From Chromobacterium phragmitis (GTDB lineage Bacteria; Pseudomonadota; Gammaproteobacteria; Burkholderiales; Chromobacteriaceae): a stretch of DNA of 64,000 nucleotides. How positions within the stretch are numbered: the first letter of the stretch is position 1; every line of letters starts with the position of its first letter. Both the position numbers and the translations under genes were made by a program. The DNA lies in contig NZ_CP029495.1 of assembly GCF_003325475.1 (NCBI RefSeq), positions 3,472,001-3,536,000 of the forward strand. Direction: 5' to 3'. Below are positions 52,642-63,300 of this stretch, in pieces. Under the pieces are notes generated by a model, which saw nothing but the letters and a program-made list of their open reading frames with translations, searched no databases and was not told the DNA's origin.

Positions 52642-53769
52642 TTAAGGCTGGCTCACGATTTCGGCCAGCTTGTCGGCGATGTCCTGCGAGGTGGCGGCCT
52701 GCTCCTCGGCGGCATTGGCGATCTGCACCACGAAATCGCGCATATTGTTGATTTCGCCGACGATGGTGGCCAGCGCCTGCTCTGCGCGCTGGAAATCGCT
52801 CTCAGTGGCGTCCACCTGTTGCCGGCCTTGTTCGATCGCATCCACGTTTTGCTTCACCTCGCGCTGGATGTCGCGGATCATGTCGCCGATTTCCTGGGTG
52901 GCCTTGGTGGTGCGTTCGGCCAGCTTGCGCACTTCGTCCGCCACCACGGCGAAGCCGCGGCCCATCTCGCCGGCGCGGGCGGCCTCGATCGCCGCGTTCA
53001 GGGCCAGCAGGTTGGTCTGGTCGGCGATGTCCTTGATCACGCCGATGATCTGGCCGATGGTTTCCGAGCGCTGGCCCAGCGATTCCAGGCTGTCGGCGGT
53101 ATTGCGCACCATGCCGCCCACGTTCTTCATGCCGCCGCTGGTTTCGGTGACGATGCCGGCGCCCTTGCGGCCCTCGGTCAGCATCAGTTCGGCGGATTCC
53201 GATGCCGACGCGGTTTGCACCGCCACGTTCTGTATCGTGGCGCTCATCGCCTGCATGTTCTCGGACAATTCATTGACCCGCGCCTCCAGGAATTCGCGGC
53301 GGCGGTTGGCCTCTTCCTGGATCTTGCGCGCCTTTTCCTCGGCGGAGACGTCCTGGAAGCTGGCCATGAAGCAGCACAGCTTGTTGGGGTCGCGCGCGTC
53401 CCAGATCGGGAATATCTTGGTGCGGAAGACGATCTCGCCGACGGGAATGGTGGCGATGTGCTCCTGAATCCGCTTGTGGGCGAGGTCGTCCAGGATGCGG
53501 CGGATGCGGTCGGGGTCGGGGTGGAATTGATGGATGGTGTGCGCGTGGGCGTTGGCCACGTCGGCGCCGTTGCGCAAGCGCTGGTTCAGCGTCGAGCGGT
53601 GGCGGGCCAGCGTGTCGCGCGCGGTCTTGTTCATGTAGAAGATGGTGTTGTCGTGGCTGGTGTCGCACAGCAGGATCAGGTTGTCGGAATGATCCAGCAT
53701 GCTTTCCAGGCGATGGACGGTCTGCTGCAGTTCGGCCGAGCGGTCGGCCTTGTTGGCGAATCCAAACAT
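52642..53769 (-). CDS. Cytoplasmic PAS-containing methyl-accepting chemotaxis protein
   Basis: A 375-residue soluble chemoreceptor. An N-terminal coiled segment is followed by a PAS domain (LDHSDNLILLCDTSHDNTIF ... FPIWDARDPNKLCCFMASFQ), then the signalling domain with the conserved tip IADQTNLLALNAAIEAARAG, GRGFAVVADEVRKLAERT. No membrane helix is present. It would signal through CheW/CheA to the flagellar motor in response to a cytoplasmic cue. It lies alone on the minus strand. Confidence 0.92.
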   Translation of the reverse strand: MFGFANKADRSAELQQTVHRLESMLDHSDNLILLCDTSHDNTIFYMNKTARDTLARHRSTLNQRLRNGADVANAHAHTIHQFHPDPDRIRRILDDLAHKRIQEHIATIPVGEIVFRTKIFPIWDARDPNKLCCFMASFQDVSAEEKARKIQEEANRRREFLEARVNELSENMQAMSATIQNVAVQTASASESAELMLTEGRKGAGIVTETSGGMKNVGGMVRNTADSLESLGQRSETIGQIIGVIKDIADQTNLLALNAAIEAARAGEMGRGFAVVADEVRKLAERTTKATQEIGDMIRDIQREVKQNVDAIEQGRQQVDATESDFQRAEQALATIVGEINNMRDFVVQIANAAEEQAATSQDIADKLAEIVSQP

Positions 53770-53906
53770 GTTCTTTCCCCAATGCCTTCATATCGTTTGT
53801 GTTTTGACCACATTTGCGGTTTGGTACAGGGGAGGGGCAATTGCAAGCGCTTATGTCCATGGAAAGCGGCGCGGCCTCGCTTCGCCAATCCGTCATGCGC
53901 CGAGCC

Positions 53907-54395
53907 TTAATCGCCTAGCGGCAGCAGCAGGGTCTCCTTCACTTCCTCCATCACCACGTAGCTTTTGGATTCCTTGGCGGACGGCAACTGCAGCAGGATG
54001 TCGCCCAGCAGCTTGCGGTACATCGACATGTCGGCGATGCGGGCTTTGATCAGGTAGTCGAAGTCGCCGGACACCAAGTGGCATTCCAGGATTTCCGGGA
54101 TGCTCATGATCTCGCGGCGGAAGGCGTCGAAAATGTTGCCGGACTTGGCTTCCAGCTTGATCTCGACGAACACCAGCAGCGAGCCGCCCAGCGCGTGCGG
54201 ATTGAGGCGGGCGTAATAGCCGTCGATGATGCCGTCGCGTTCCATCCGCCGGACCCGTTCGGTGCAGGGCGTGGTGGACAGGCCCACTTTCTCCGCCAGC
54301 TCCGTCATCGAGATGCGGCCGTTTTTCTGCAGGATGCGCAGGATCTTGCGGTCCATTTTGTCCAGCGTCTTGGCAGGGATGGAAATAGACTTCAT
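53907..54395 (-). CDS. lrp: Leucine-responsive regulator (Lrp family), likely DadA regulator
   Basis: A 162-residue Lrp/AsnC-type regulator. The N-terminal HTH is ILQKNGRISMTELAEKVGLS, and the C-terminal RAM domain contains ECHLVSGDFDYLIKARIADM. The size and sequence fit a true Lrp. It is divergent from dadA, with a 138-bp gap containing an inverted repeat, so it likely controls alanine catabolism as in other proteobacteria. Confidence 0.93.
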   Translation of the reverse strand: MKSISIPAKTLDKMDRKILRILQKNGRISMTELAEKVGLSTTPCTERVRRMERDGIIDGYYARLNPHALGGSLLVFVEIKLEAKSGNIFDAFRREIMSIPEILECHLVSGDFDYLIKARIADMSMYRKLLGDILLQLPSAKESKSYVVMEEVKETLLLPLGD

Positions 54396-54423
54396 GTTTT
54401 CACTGTTTATGCGAGAAAGATTT

Positions 54424-54444
54424 GAGAATGATCATTTGATTCTC
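54424..54444. promoter_or_regulatory. Inverted repeat between lrp and dadA
   Basis: GAGAAT (54424-54429) and ATTCTC (54439-54444) flank GATCATTTG. The AT-rich, symmetric form fits an Lrp site. Confidence 0.5.
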
Positions 54445-54533
54445 GTCAATTTCAGTGAAAAAAACCAGATAGCAATGAATATACTAGCGGAATTCACTAT
54501 TGGTAGTGGCAAGACTACAAACGGAGACAAGCA

Positions 54534-55841
54534 ATGAAGGTAATCGTGCTGGGCGGCGGCGTTCTGGGCGTATCCACCGCGTGGTATCTGGCCAAGGCGG
54601 GCTGTCAGGTGACGGTGCTGGAGCGCCAGGAAGGCGTGGCGCTGGAAACCAGTTTCGGCAACGCCGGCCAGATTTCACCCGGCTACTCCGCGCCTTGGGC
54701 CGCGCCCGGCATTCCGCTGAAGGGGCTGAAGTGGATGTTCCAGCGCCACGCGCCGCTGGCCATCCGCCCGGACGGCAGCCTGTACCAGCTGCAGTGGATC
54801 GCCAAGATGCTGGCCAACTGCAACGAGAAAGCCTACGCGGTCAACAAGAGCCGCATGATGAGGCTGGCCGAGTACAGCCGCGACAAGATCAAGGAGCTGC
54901 GCGCCGAGACCGGCCTGCAGTACGAAGGCCGCCAGGGCGGCACGCTGCAGCTGTTGCGCAGCCAGGCCCAGGTGGAAGGCATGGCCAAGGATATCGCTGT
55001 GCTGCGCGAATGCGGGGTGGATTTCAACGTGCTGGACCCGGACGGCTGCGCCCGCGTGGAGCCGGCGCTGGCAGCGGTCAAGCACAAGCTGGCCGGCGGC
55101 CTGCAGCTGCCCAATGACGAAACCGGCGACTGCAACCTGTTCACCAGCCGGCTGGCCGAACTGGCCCGAGCCAAGGGCGTGGCGTTCCGCTTCGGCGCGA
55201 CCGTGGACGACATCGAGAACGACGGCAAGCGCATCACCGGCATCCGCGTCGGCGACGAACTGCTGCGCGCCGACCATTATGTGGTGGCGATGGGCAGCTA
55301 CTCCCGCGACATGGTGAAGGAGCTGGGCATCGACATCCCGGTGTACCCGGTCAAGGGCTACTCGCTGACCGTGCCGATCACCAATCCGGCCGGCGCGCCG
55401 ACCTCCACCATCCTGGACGAAACCTACAAGGTGGCGATCACCCGTTTCGACGACCGCATCCGCGTCGGCGGCATGGCCGAGCTGTCCGGCTACAACCTGG
55501 AGCTGAATCCGCGCCGCCGCGAGACGCTGGAAATGGTAGTGGGCGATTTGTATCCGAACGGCGGAGACATTCCGGCGGCCAGCTTCTGGACCGGCCTGCG
55601 GCCGATGACGCCGGACGGCACGCCCATCATCGGCGGCACCCGCTTCTCCAATCTGTCGCTGAACACCGGCCACGGCACGCTGGGCTGGACCATGTGCGCC
55701 GGCTCCGGCAAGGTGTTGGCCGACATGATCACCGGCGCCAAGCCGGAAATCAGCGTCGACGGCTTGTCCATGCAGCGTTACGCCAAACAGGGCGAGACCC
55801 TGGTGGTGCCAGTGATCCGCCCGGCCGTCCAAGGGGCTTGA
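54534..55841 (+). CDS. dadA: D-amino acid dehydrogenase
   Basis: Membrane-associated FAD enzyme of 435 residues oxidising D-alanine and other D-amino acids to keto acids. The FAD motif MKVIVLGGGVLGVSTAWYLA opens the protein; SFGNAGQISPGYSAPWAAPG and NTGHGTLGWTMCAGSGK are DadA signatures. GGAG precedes the ATG. It is followed 4 bases later by an alanine racemase gene, the usual dadAX pair that converts L-alanine to D-alanine and then pyruvate. Confidence 0.96.
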   Translation: MKVIVLGGGVLGVSTAWYLAKAGCQVTVLERQEGVALETSFGNAGQISPGYSAPWAAPGIPLKGLKWMFQRHAPLAIRPDGSLYQLQWIAKMLANCNEKAYAVNKSRMMRLAEYSRDKIKELRAETGLQYEGRQGGTLQLLRSQAQVEGMAKDIAVLRECGVDFNVLDPDGCARVEPALAAVKHKLAGGLQLPNDETGDCNLFTSRLAELARAKGVAFRFGATVDDIENDGKRITGIRVGDELLRADHYVVAMGSYSRDMVKELGIDIPVYPVKGYSLTVPITNPAGAPTSTILDETYKVAITRFDDRIRVGGMAELSGYNLELNPRRRETLEMVVGDLYPNGGDIPAASFWTGLRPMTPDGTPIIGGTRFSNLSLNTGHGTLGWTMCAGSGKVLADMITGAKPEISVDGLSMQRYAKQGETLVVPVIRPAVQGA

Positions 55842-55845
55842 AGCC

Positions 55846-56916
55846 ATGCGCCCGTTGACCGCGACGATACGGCTGGACCATCTGCGGCATAACTACCAGC
55901 AAGCGCGCGCCGCCCATGGCGACAAAACGCTGGCGGTGCTGAAGGCCAACGCTTACGGCCACGGCGCGGTTCGCTGCGCGCAGGCGCTGGCGGACATCGC
56001 CGACGGTTTCGCCGTCGCTTGCCTGGAGGAGGCGCAGGAGCTGCGCGCCGCCGGCATCGCCAATCCCATCCTGTTGCTGGAGGGCGTGTTCGAGGCGGGG
56101 GAGCTGCAGGCGGTGGACGCGCTGGATCTATGGATGGCGGTGGCCAGCGAAGAGCAACTGGCCATGGTGGAGGTGGCTGCGCCCGCCAAGCCGTTCAATA
56201 TTTGGCTGATGCTGGATTCCGGCATGCACCGCGAGGGTTTTCTGCCGCAGGACTATCAAGCGGCCTGGCGCCGGCTGGAGGCCAGCGGCAAGGCGGGCAA
56301 GATCACCAAGATGACCCACTTCGCCCGCGCCGACGAGCCGGACGTGCCGATGACGTTCTCCCAGCTCGAGATGTTCGACGCCGCCATGCGCGGCTTGCCG
56401 GCGGGGGAGGAGTCCGTGGCCAATTCGGCCGGCATCCTGTGTCATCCGCGCGCGCAGCGCAACTGGGGCCGCGTCGGCATCGCCCTCTATGGCGTGACGC
56501 CGCTGCCGGCGGGCGTCGGGCAAGACGCCGATCTGCGCCCGGTGATGCGCTTCGCCAGCAAGGTGTTCGGCGTGCGCGAGCTCGGCATTGGCGAGCCGAT
56601 AGGCTATGGCGACAACTTCGTCACCCATAGGCCGACCCGGGTCGGCCTGGTGGCCTGCGGCTATGCCGACGGCTACCCGCGGCGCGCTTCCAGCGGCAGC
56701 CCGGTACGGGTCGACGGCGCGCGTTCGCGGCTGATAGGCCGGGTATCGATGGACATGTTGACCGTGGATTTGACCGATCTGCCGGATGCCGGCATCGGCA
56801 GCGAGGTGGAGCTGTGGGGAGACGCCGTGTCGGTCAACGAGGTGGCGGCGGAGGCCGGCACCATTGGCTACGAGGCGCTGTGCAACGTCAAGCGCGCGCG
56901 CTTCGTTTACGTCTGA
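55846..56916 (+). CDS. dadX: Catabolic alanine racemase
   Basis: PLP-dependent racemase of 356 residues. The PLP Lys33 is in AVLKANAYGHGAV and the second catalytic residue, Tyr, lies in PIGYGDNFVT. It interconverts L- and D-alanine. Its coupling to dadA (4-base gap) and the neighbouring lrp support a catabolic role rather than wall synthesis only. Confidence 0.95.
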   Translation: MRPLTATIRLDHLRHNYQQARAAHGDKTLAVLKANAYGHGAVRCAQALADIADGFAVACLEEAQELRAAGIANPILLLEGVFEAGELQAVDALDLWMAVASEEQLAMVEVAAPAKPFNIWLMLDSGMHREGFLPQDYQAAWRRLEASGKAGKITKMTHFARADEPDVPMTFSQLEMFDAAMRGLPAGEESVANSAGILCHPRAQRNWGRVGIALYGVTPLPAGVGQDADLRPVMRFASKVFGVRELGIGEPIGYGDNFVTHRPTRVGLVACGYADGYPRRASSGSPVRVDGARSRLIGRVSMDMLTVDLTDLPDAGIGSEVELWGDAVSVNEVAAEAGTIGYEALCNVKRARFVYV

Positions 56917-56938
56917 GCCGGCTCCCGGTCAAATGTTC

Positions 56939-56966
56939 AAAGCCCGGCGGGCCGCGCCGGGCTTTT
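56939..56966 (+). terminator. Rho-independent terminator of dadAX
   Basis: AAAGCCCGGCG and CGCCGGGCTTTTT form a strong stem with T run. On the minus strand the next gene (chemoreceptor) also ends here, so it may serve both. Confidence 0.85.
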
Positions 56967-56986
56967 TCGCGCTTGGCGCGGCGGGA

Positions 56987-58306
56987 TCAGCCGCGCTGCA
57001 CCACCAGCCGCTCCACGCGCTGGGTGGCGTCGCGGGTGCGCTCGGCCAGTTTGCGCACCTCGTCCGCCACCACGGCGAAGCCGCGGCCGGTTTCGCCGGC
57101 GCGGGCGGCCTCGATGGCGGCGTTCAGGGCCAGCAGGTTGGTCTGGTCGGCGATGGACTGGATGGTGCTGACGATGGTGGCGATCTCGGACAGGCTTTTT
57201 TCCAGTTGTTGGCGCTGCAGGCTTTCGCTGCTCAGCGCCTCCGAACGTTTTTCCGCGTCGATGTCGATCAGCGCGCCCACCACCCGCTGCGGCGTGCCGT
57301 CCGGCGCGCGCCGGGTCTGGCCGCGGGCATGGAACCACCGATATTCGCCGTTCTTGCATTGCAGCCGGTATTCCAGATCATAGGGCGTTTGGCCGCTGTG
57401 GTCGGTCAGGTGGGCGGAGAAGGCGGCCAGCGCCTGCGGCTTGTCCTCCGGGTGCAGCCGGCTGGCCCAGCTGTCCAGCACATTGGGGAAATCCTGTTCG
57501 CTGTCGAAGCCGAGCAAGCGGCGGAACTGGGGAGACCACCAGAAGGCGTGGTCGCCGCTGACTGGATTCTTGGGGTCGACCTCCATATCCCACAAACCCT
57601 CGGCCAGCATTTCGCTGCTCAGCTCGAAACGGGTCATCGTCCGATCCAGCTGCTGCTGCTGTTTCCGATGGGCGGTGATGTCGGCCAGCGAGCCCGCCGC
57701 CCGCAGCGGCACCCCCTTGCCGTCTCGAAGCGTCGCGCCTCGGGCGCGGAACCAGCGATAGTCGCCGTTCTTGCATTGCAGCCGGTATTCGATGTCGTAG
57801 GGCGTCGTGCCGCTGCGGTCGTTCAGGTGGGCGGCAAAGGCGTCCAGCACCCTTTGCTTGTCGTCCGGGTGCAGCCGCCCGGCCCAGCTGCCGAGCACGT
57901 CCGGAAATTCGCGCTTGTCGTGGAAGCCCAGCAGCGCGCGGAATGTCTGCGACCACCAGAACTCATTGGAGGGGTTGACCGGATCGCCGGCCACCACAGA
58001 CATGTCCCACAGCCCCTCGCTGGCTGCGTGGTTGACCAGGTCGAAGCGGGTGTTCAGCAGCTCAAGCTGTCGCTCCGCCTGGCGCAGCTGCTCCTGCAAC
58101 TGCTGCAACCGGCCGTCGGCTTGCTCGCGTTCGCGATCCGCCTGGCTGACCTGGCGATCGCGCTGCTCCCACACTTGGGACAGCTTGTCGCCCAGCGCCC
58201 GCCAGCGGTCGCTGCCGTGGATTTGCCAGCTGGCGGACTCGCCGCGCAGCACGGCTTCCGCCGCGTCTTCCAGTTGGTTGATCATCTTGTTGCCGGCGAA
58301 CCACAT
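56987..58306 (-). CDS. Double-PAS cytoplasmic chemoreceptor with very short signalling domain
   Basis: A 439-residue soluble protein. An N-terminal coiled coil (about residues 30-95, rich in Gln, Arg and Glu) is followed by two similar PAS domains of the PAS_3 type, each containing RLHPDDK or RLHPEDK and YDIEYRLQCKNG or YDLEYRLQCKNG. The MCP part has the conserved tip IADQTNLLALNAAIEAARAG and VVADEVRKLAERT, but only about 20 residues before the tip and 15 after it, far shorter than usual. GGGAG precedes the ATG at 58306. The two PAS domains look like an internal duplication. Likely senses redox or a small ligand. Confidence 0.88.
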   Translation of the reverse strand: MWFAGNKMINQLEDAAEAVLRGESASWQIHGSDRWRALGDKLSQVWEQRDRQVSQADREREQADGRLQQLQEQLRQAERQLELLNTRFDLVNHAASEGLWDMSVVAGDPVNPSNEFWWSQTFRALLGFHDKREFPDVLGSWAGRLHPDDKQRVLDAFAAHLNDRSGTTPYDIEYRLQCKNGDYRWFRARGATLRDGKGVPLRAAGSLADITAHRKQQQQLDRTMTRFELSSEMLAEGLWDMEVDPKNPVSGDHAFWWSPQFRRLLGFDSEQDFPNVLDSWASRLHPEDKPQALAAFSAHLTDHSGQTPYDLEYRLQCKNGEYRWFHARGQTRRAPDGTPQRVVGALIDIDAEKRSEALSSESLQRQQLEKSLSEIATIVSTIQSIADQTNLLALNAAIEAARAGETGRGFAVVADEVRKLAERTRDATQRVERLVVQRG

Positions 58307-58504
58307 GGCGGGGCTCCCTGGAGGAAGGTCAGGCTTCAAGCATAGTTGCGCCATATGGTCATGAAATATGTATAAATACGGACGTGGGGACTGGTGAATA
58401 ATCCGCGCGGCCGCCTGGCCCATTTATGGTTTAATGGGCGGCTTTTATTTGTCATCCCATCATCTTGAATCGCCGCGATGCCTGTCCGCGGCAGGAATGC
58501 CGCC

Positions 58505-60184
58505 GTGAGCAAATCCCTTTCCTTCGCCATCGCCGCCAGCCTGGCGTGCTGCCAGGCGGCGCAAGCCGCGCCGTTGCCGGCAGAACTTCCCAGCGATGGT
58601 TCCGACGCGCGGCGCTTGCTGCAGGACAGCGAGCGCCGTTTCGACCAGCTGATCCAGCAGCAGCGCATGCGGCAGCTGAACAGCGGCGGCAGCAATCTGG
58701 AGGCGGAGCCGGCGCCGCAACTGGATGAAGGGCGGTGCCTGCCGGTCAGCGGGGTGAGGCTCGCCGGCATCAGCCTGTTGTCGCGCGAGGATGTCGAGGC
58801 GCTGGGCCTGCCGCGCGGCGAATGCCTGGATACGGCGGAGCTGAACCGGTTCAGCCGCGCGTTGACCGCGCTTTATCTGCGGCACGGTTTCATCGCCGCG
58901 CGCGTGGGCGCCTCTGGACCCGATGCGGCCGGGGTGCTGACGTTGCGGGTGCGGGAGGGGCGAGTGGCGGCGATACGCGGCGACGAGGGCGCGCCCAGGC
59001 CCGGCAATCTGTTTCCCGGCATGCTGGGCAAGCCGTTGAACGTGCATGATCTGGATCAGGGGCTGGACCAGGCCAATCGCTTGCGCTCCAACAAGGTGAC
59101 GGTGGACGTGGAGCCGGGGGCGTCGGCGGGGGAGTCGGTGTTGAGGCTGCGCAATCAACCGTCCGCCCGGCTGTCGGGCGCGCTGACGCTGGACAACGCC
59201 GGCCGCGACACCACCGGCCGGATGCAGGCCGGCGCCAGCCTGAGTTGGGACAATCCATTCGGCTGGAGCGATTTGCTCAATCTGTCGGCGCAGGCGACGA
59301 CGCAAAGGCAGGAAATCCGCCACAGCCGCAGCGAGTCGCTGTTCTACTCGCTGCCCTACGGCTACTGGACGTTCAGCGCCTTCGCGAGCCATGCCGATTA
59401 CCTGATTCCCAGCACCTTGGCGTCAGGGCTGACGGCGCAGCTGTCCGGCACCACTCAGCAGCACGGCCTGCGGCTGGACCGGGTGTTGTCGCGGGACCAG
59501 GGCCATGTGTTGACCATGGACGCGCAGCTGACGCAGAAACGGGTGCGCAATTTTTTCCAGGATGCCAAGTTCAGCAACAGCAGTCCCAATCTGACCGTGC
59601 TGGAGCTGGGCGTGTCGCAGTTGTGGGTGCAGCCGGGGGGACTATTGCAACTGGATGGCAGCATGCAGCGCGGCGTGGGCTGGCTGGGCGCGGACGAGCC
59701 GGATCGCGCGCATCCCGGCGCGCCGGACCCGCGTTTTTCCAAACTGAGGCTGGGACTGAACTGGTACCGGGGCTTGGCGCTGCCGGGAGGACCTTACCAG
59801 CTGCAGCTGAGCGGGTCCGGGCAGGCCAGCCGCGACGAGCTGCCCGGCGTGGAGCGGCTGGACATCGCCGATTCCAGCGCGGTGCGCGGTTTTCGCAATA
59901 ACGCCTTGGTGTCCGAAACCGGCTGGTACTGGCGAAATACACTGTCCCGACATTTCCAGGCGGGCGGCTGGAGCCTGACGCCGAGAGTGGGGGTGGATGG
60001 CGGCAGGGTGTTGCAGCGCGACGCCGCCGAAACCTGGCAAGACATTGCCGGCGTTTCGGCCGGAATGGCTTTGGCGAGGGGCGGGCTGAGCCTGGATTTG
60101 GATTACAGCCGGCCGCTGCGCAAGCCGCAGGGCTGGGCGGCGGAGGGGCATATCTTGTTCGCGCGGCTCAACTGGCAATGGTGA
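58505..60184 (+). CDS. Two-partner secretion outer-membrane transporter (TpsB, ShlB/FhaC type)
   Basis: Outer-membrane beta-barrel of 559 residues that exports the adjacent TpsA protein. A signal peptide (MSKSLSFAIAASLACCQAAQA) is followed by a helical segment, a POTRA region (VRLAGISLLSREDVEALGLP ... LRHGFIAARVG) and a barrel of alternating strands ending with an aromatic LFARLNWQW C-terminus. The GTG at 58505 has AGGAA seven bases upstream and gives a clean signal peptide; the ATG at 58478 does not. It is 164 bases upstream of the tpsA gene. Confidence 0.93.
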   Translation: MSKSLSFAIAASLACCQAAQAAPLPAELPSDGSDARRLLQDSERRFDQLIQQQRMRQLNSGGSNLEAEPAPQLDEGRCLPVSGVRLAGISLLSREDVEALGLPRGECLDTAELNRFSRALTALYLRHGFIAARVGASGPDAAGVLTLRVREGRVAAIRGDEGAPRPGNLFPGMLGKPLNVHDLDQGLDQANRLRSNKVTVDVEPGASAGESVLRLRNQPSARLSGALTLDNAGRDTTGRMQAGASLSWDNPFGWSDLLNLSAQATTQRQEIRHSRSESLFYSLPYGYWTFSAFASHADYLIPSTLASGLTAQLSGTTQQHGLRLDRVLSRDQGHVLTMDAQLTQKRVRNFFQDAKFSNSSPNLTVLELGVSQLWVQPGGLLQLDGSMQRGVGWLGADEPDRAHPGAPDPRFSKLRLGLNWYRGLALPGGPYQLQLSGSGQASRDELPGVERLDIADSSAVRGFRNNALVSETGWYWRNTLSRHFQAGGWSLTPRVGVDGGRVLQRDAAETWQDIAGVSAGMALARGGLSLDLDYSRPLRKPQGWAAEGHILFARLNWQW

Positions 60185-60300
60185 GCGGGCTGTGTTGTAA
60201 ATGAAACGGAAAAAATATTCACATCATTGTAAAGAAGTATTTCAATTGAATTGATTTAAAAAAACACATAGATTGCAAATCAAACACTTGTTTCATCGAG

Positions 60301-60324
60301 CGGACCTCATGCGGGTCCGTTTCT
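60301..60324 (+). other. Hairpin in the tpsB-tpsA leader
   Basis: CGGACC and GGTCCG pair across TCATGCG and are followed by TTTCTT. It lies about 25 bases before the tpsA start in an otherwise AT-rich gap. It may attenuate or process the transcript. Confidence 0.5.
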
Positions 60325-60348
60325 TGTCTTGGTATCGAGGGGATGATG

Positions 60349-63300
60349 ATGAAAAAAATAAAGTTTGATTTGTCCGCAACCGGCAGGGTCGCAGCCGCGC
60401 TGACCTTGGCTTTCGTGCTTGCCGACAACGGCATGGCCGCCGGCATCGTGGCGGGCGGCGCCAGCCAGCCGCAAGTCGGCACCGCCGCCAATGGCGCGCA
60501 GGTGATCAATATCGTCGCGCCCACTGCGGCCGGCGTGTCGCACAACCAGTATCAGGACTTCAACGTCGGCAAGCCCGGCGCGGTATTCAACAACTCGCTG
60601 CAAGGCGGCAACTCCCAGCTCGCCGGCCAGCTTGCCGGCAACGCGCTGCTGGGCGGCAATCAAGCCAGCGTGATCCTGAACGAGGTGGTCAGCCGCAATC
60701 CGTCCTTGCTGCTGGGCAGGCAGGAGGTATTCGGCAAGGCCGCCGACTACGTGCTGGCCAACCCCAACGGCATCACGTGCAACGGCTGCGGCTTCATCAA
60801 TATCCCTCGGGCTTCGCTGTTGGTCGGCACCGCCAATCTGCAGGACGGCGCCATCGCCTCGCTGCAGGCGGCCAATAACGGCAACGCCCTCAGCCTCTCC
60901 GGGGCCGGCGCGTCCGGCGTCAATGTGCTGGATCTGATCGCGCCGCGGCTGGATATCCGCGGCAGCGTCGCCGCGGCCGACGCCATCCGCGTCCGCGCCG
61001 GCTTCAATACCGTCGACTACGCCAGCGGCCAGGTGACAGCCACCGCCAAAACGCCGGAAGGCGTGGGCAAGCTGGACAGCTATTTCCTGGGCGCGATGCA
61101 GGCGGGCCGCATCAATATCGTCAGTACCGACGCCGGCGCCGGCGTCAATGTGGGCGGCAATCTGTCCGGCGGCGACGAGCTGTCGGTCAGCTCGGCCGGC
61201 GCGCTGGCGGTGCAGGCCGCCCAGCTGAAGGGCAAGCAGTTGGCGCTGAACGGCGCCAGCGTGGATATTTCCGGCCGCGTGGACAGCGAAACCGGCCAGG
61301 ACAGCAAGCACGACGAAAGCTGGTTCATCTGGAAGACCGGCGAGAGCAACAGCGCGTCCAGCAAGACCGACGCCAGTGTCAAGCGCGCGTCGCTGCAGGG
61401 CGACAGCGTCACGGTCAGTGCCGCGGGCGGCGCTCACGTCGGCGCGGCCGACATCCAGGGCCAGGACGTGAAGTTGTCCGGCACCAGCGTCAATCTGGAT
61501 GGCCAACTGGCCGAAAGCAGCGCCCAGAGCAGCGATCATGCCTGGAAGAATTCCTGGTCCTTCAATCAGGACAAGAGCAGCGCCAGCCAGCAGCAATCGG
61601 TGGCTCGCATCAAGGCCGGCCATGACGTGGAAATCGCCGCGGCCGGCACCGATATCGCCATCGCCGGCGCCAGCGTGCAGGCCGGCAACAACGTCAAGCT
61701 GTCGGCGGCGGGCGGGGTCAAGCTGTCGGCGTTGACCGAAACCGACACCAGCAGCGATGTCGGCAACCGCAAGAACGATGGCGCCGCGCTGGAAACCGGC
61801 AGTTGGAACAACAGCAGCAGCCAACAGCGGCTGGTGCAGGCGCAATTGCGCGCCGGCAACGCGCTGGGCGTGACGGCCGGCGGCGACATCGACGCGCAGG
61901 CCGCAGCGCTGCAAGCCGGCGGCGACGCCATCCTGTCTTCGCAGGCCAAGATCAAGCTGGCCGCGCAGACCAGCGCCAACAGCCGCAGCACGCAGAACGG
62001 CAAGACCTATTGGGGCGGCATCGGCGGCGGCGGCAACCAGAACAACAGCAGCAGCGCCGCCGTCAACACCGGCAGCGCGGTCAGCGCCGGCGGCAAGCTG
62101 TTCATCAACGGCGACGCCGGCATCGCCATCAACGGCAGCCAGGCGAAGGGCGCGCAGGGCGCGTACGCCAAGACCCAGTCCGGCGGCGTCGTCATCGACA
62201 GCGTGCTGGATCTGAGCCAGACCCGCACCGACCAGCGCACCGGCACCGCGTTCAACATCACCAGCAGCTCCAGCAAGGGCAGCACCAGCAAGCAGGACGC
62301 GGTGGCCTCGTCGCTGAAGTCCGACGCCGACCTGCAACTGATCTCCGCCGGCGACGTGGCGGTGACCGGCAGCCTGGTCAAGGTCGCCCAGGCGCTGAAC
62401 ATCCAGGCGGTGGGCGACATCAAGATAGCCAGCCAGGCGGTGGAGACTCGCAATCAGTCTCAGGACACCCAGCTGGCGCTGCGCGGCGTCGGCGCCGAAA
62501 CCGGCGACCAGCAATACCGCGGCGGCGTGCGCATCGAGCACACCGCCAGCAGCCAGCGGCTGGACAAGACCGACCAGGCCGGCTCGCTGCTGTCCGGCGG
62601 CAGCGTCAAGCTGGCGGCGGGCAACGATCTGGCAGTCAACGGTTCCAAGCTTGAGGCCAATGGCGGCGACGCCAGCTTGTCCGGCCAGAACGTCAGCCTG
62701 ACCGCGGCGCAGAACAGTAGCCATAGCGATAAGGCCAGCACCGTCACCGGCGGCGGATTGTATCTGACCGGAGGCCTGGACAAGACCGGCGCCGGGCTGG
62801 AGTTCGGCCAGAACAGCAGCCGCGCGGTGAGCGACGGCAGCGCGGCCCAGGTCAGCGAAGTGAAAGTGGGCGGCAAGCTGGACATCGTCGCCGGCAACGG
62901 CATGGGCCAGTTGCAGAACCAGGGCGCGCAGATTCAGGCGGGCGGCGCGGTGAGCATCGCCGCCGGCGATATCCATAACCAGGCTGCCGTCAATCAGCAA
63001 TCCACGCAGCAGACCTCCAGCCATTGGGGCGCGGATGTCGGCGTCAACGTCGACTACAGCGGCATCACCCGCCCCATCGTCAAGGCCGGCGGCAGCGTGG
63101 CCAAGGGCGACGTGGCCGGCGCGGCGGGCCAGGCCAGCCAGCTGGGCGCCGCCAACTTGGGCGTCGATGTCAGCGCCACTGGCGGCAGCGCCCAGTCTCA
63201 AAGCCAGAGCAGCGTCGCGGTGGGCTCCAGCATCGCCGGCTCGTCGGTCAGCGTGACCGCGGGCGGCGCGCTGAAGGATCAGGCTACCCAGTACCAGGCC

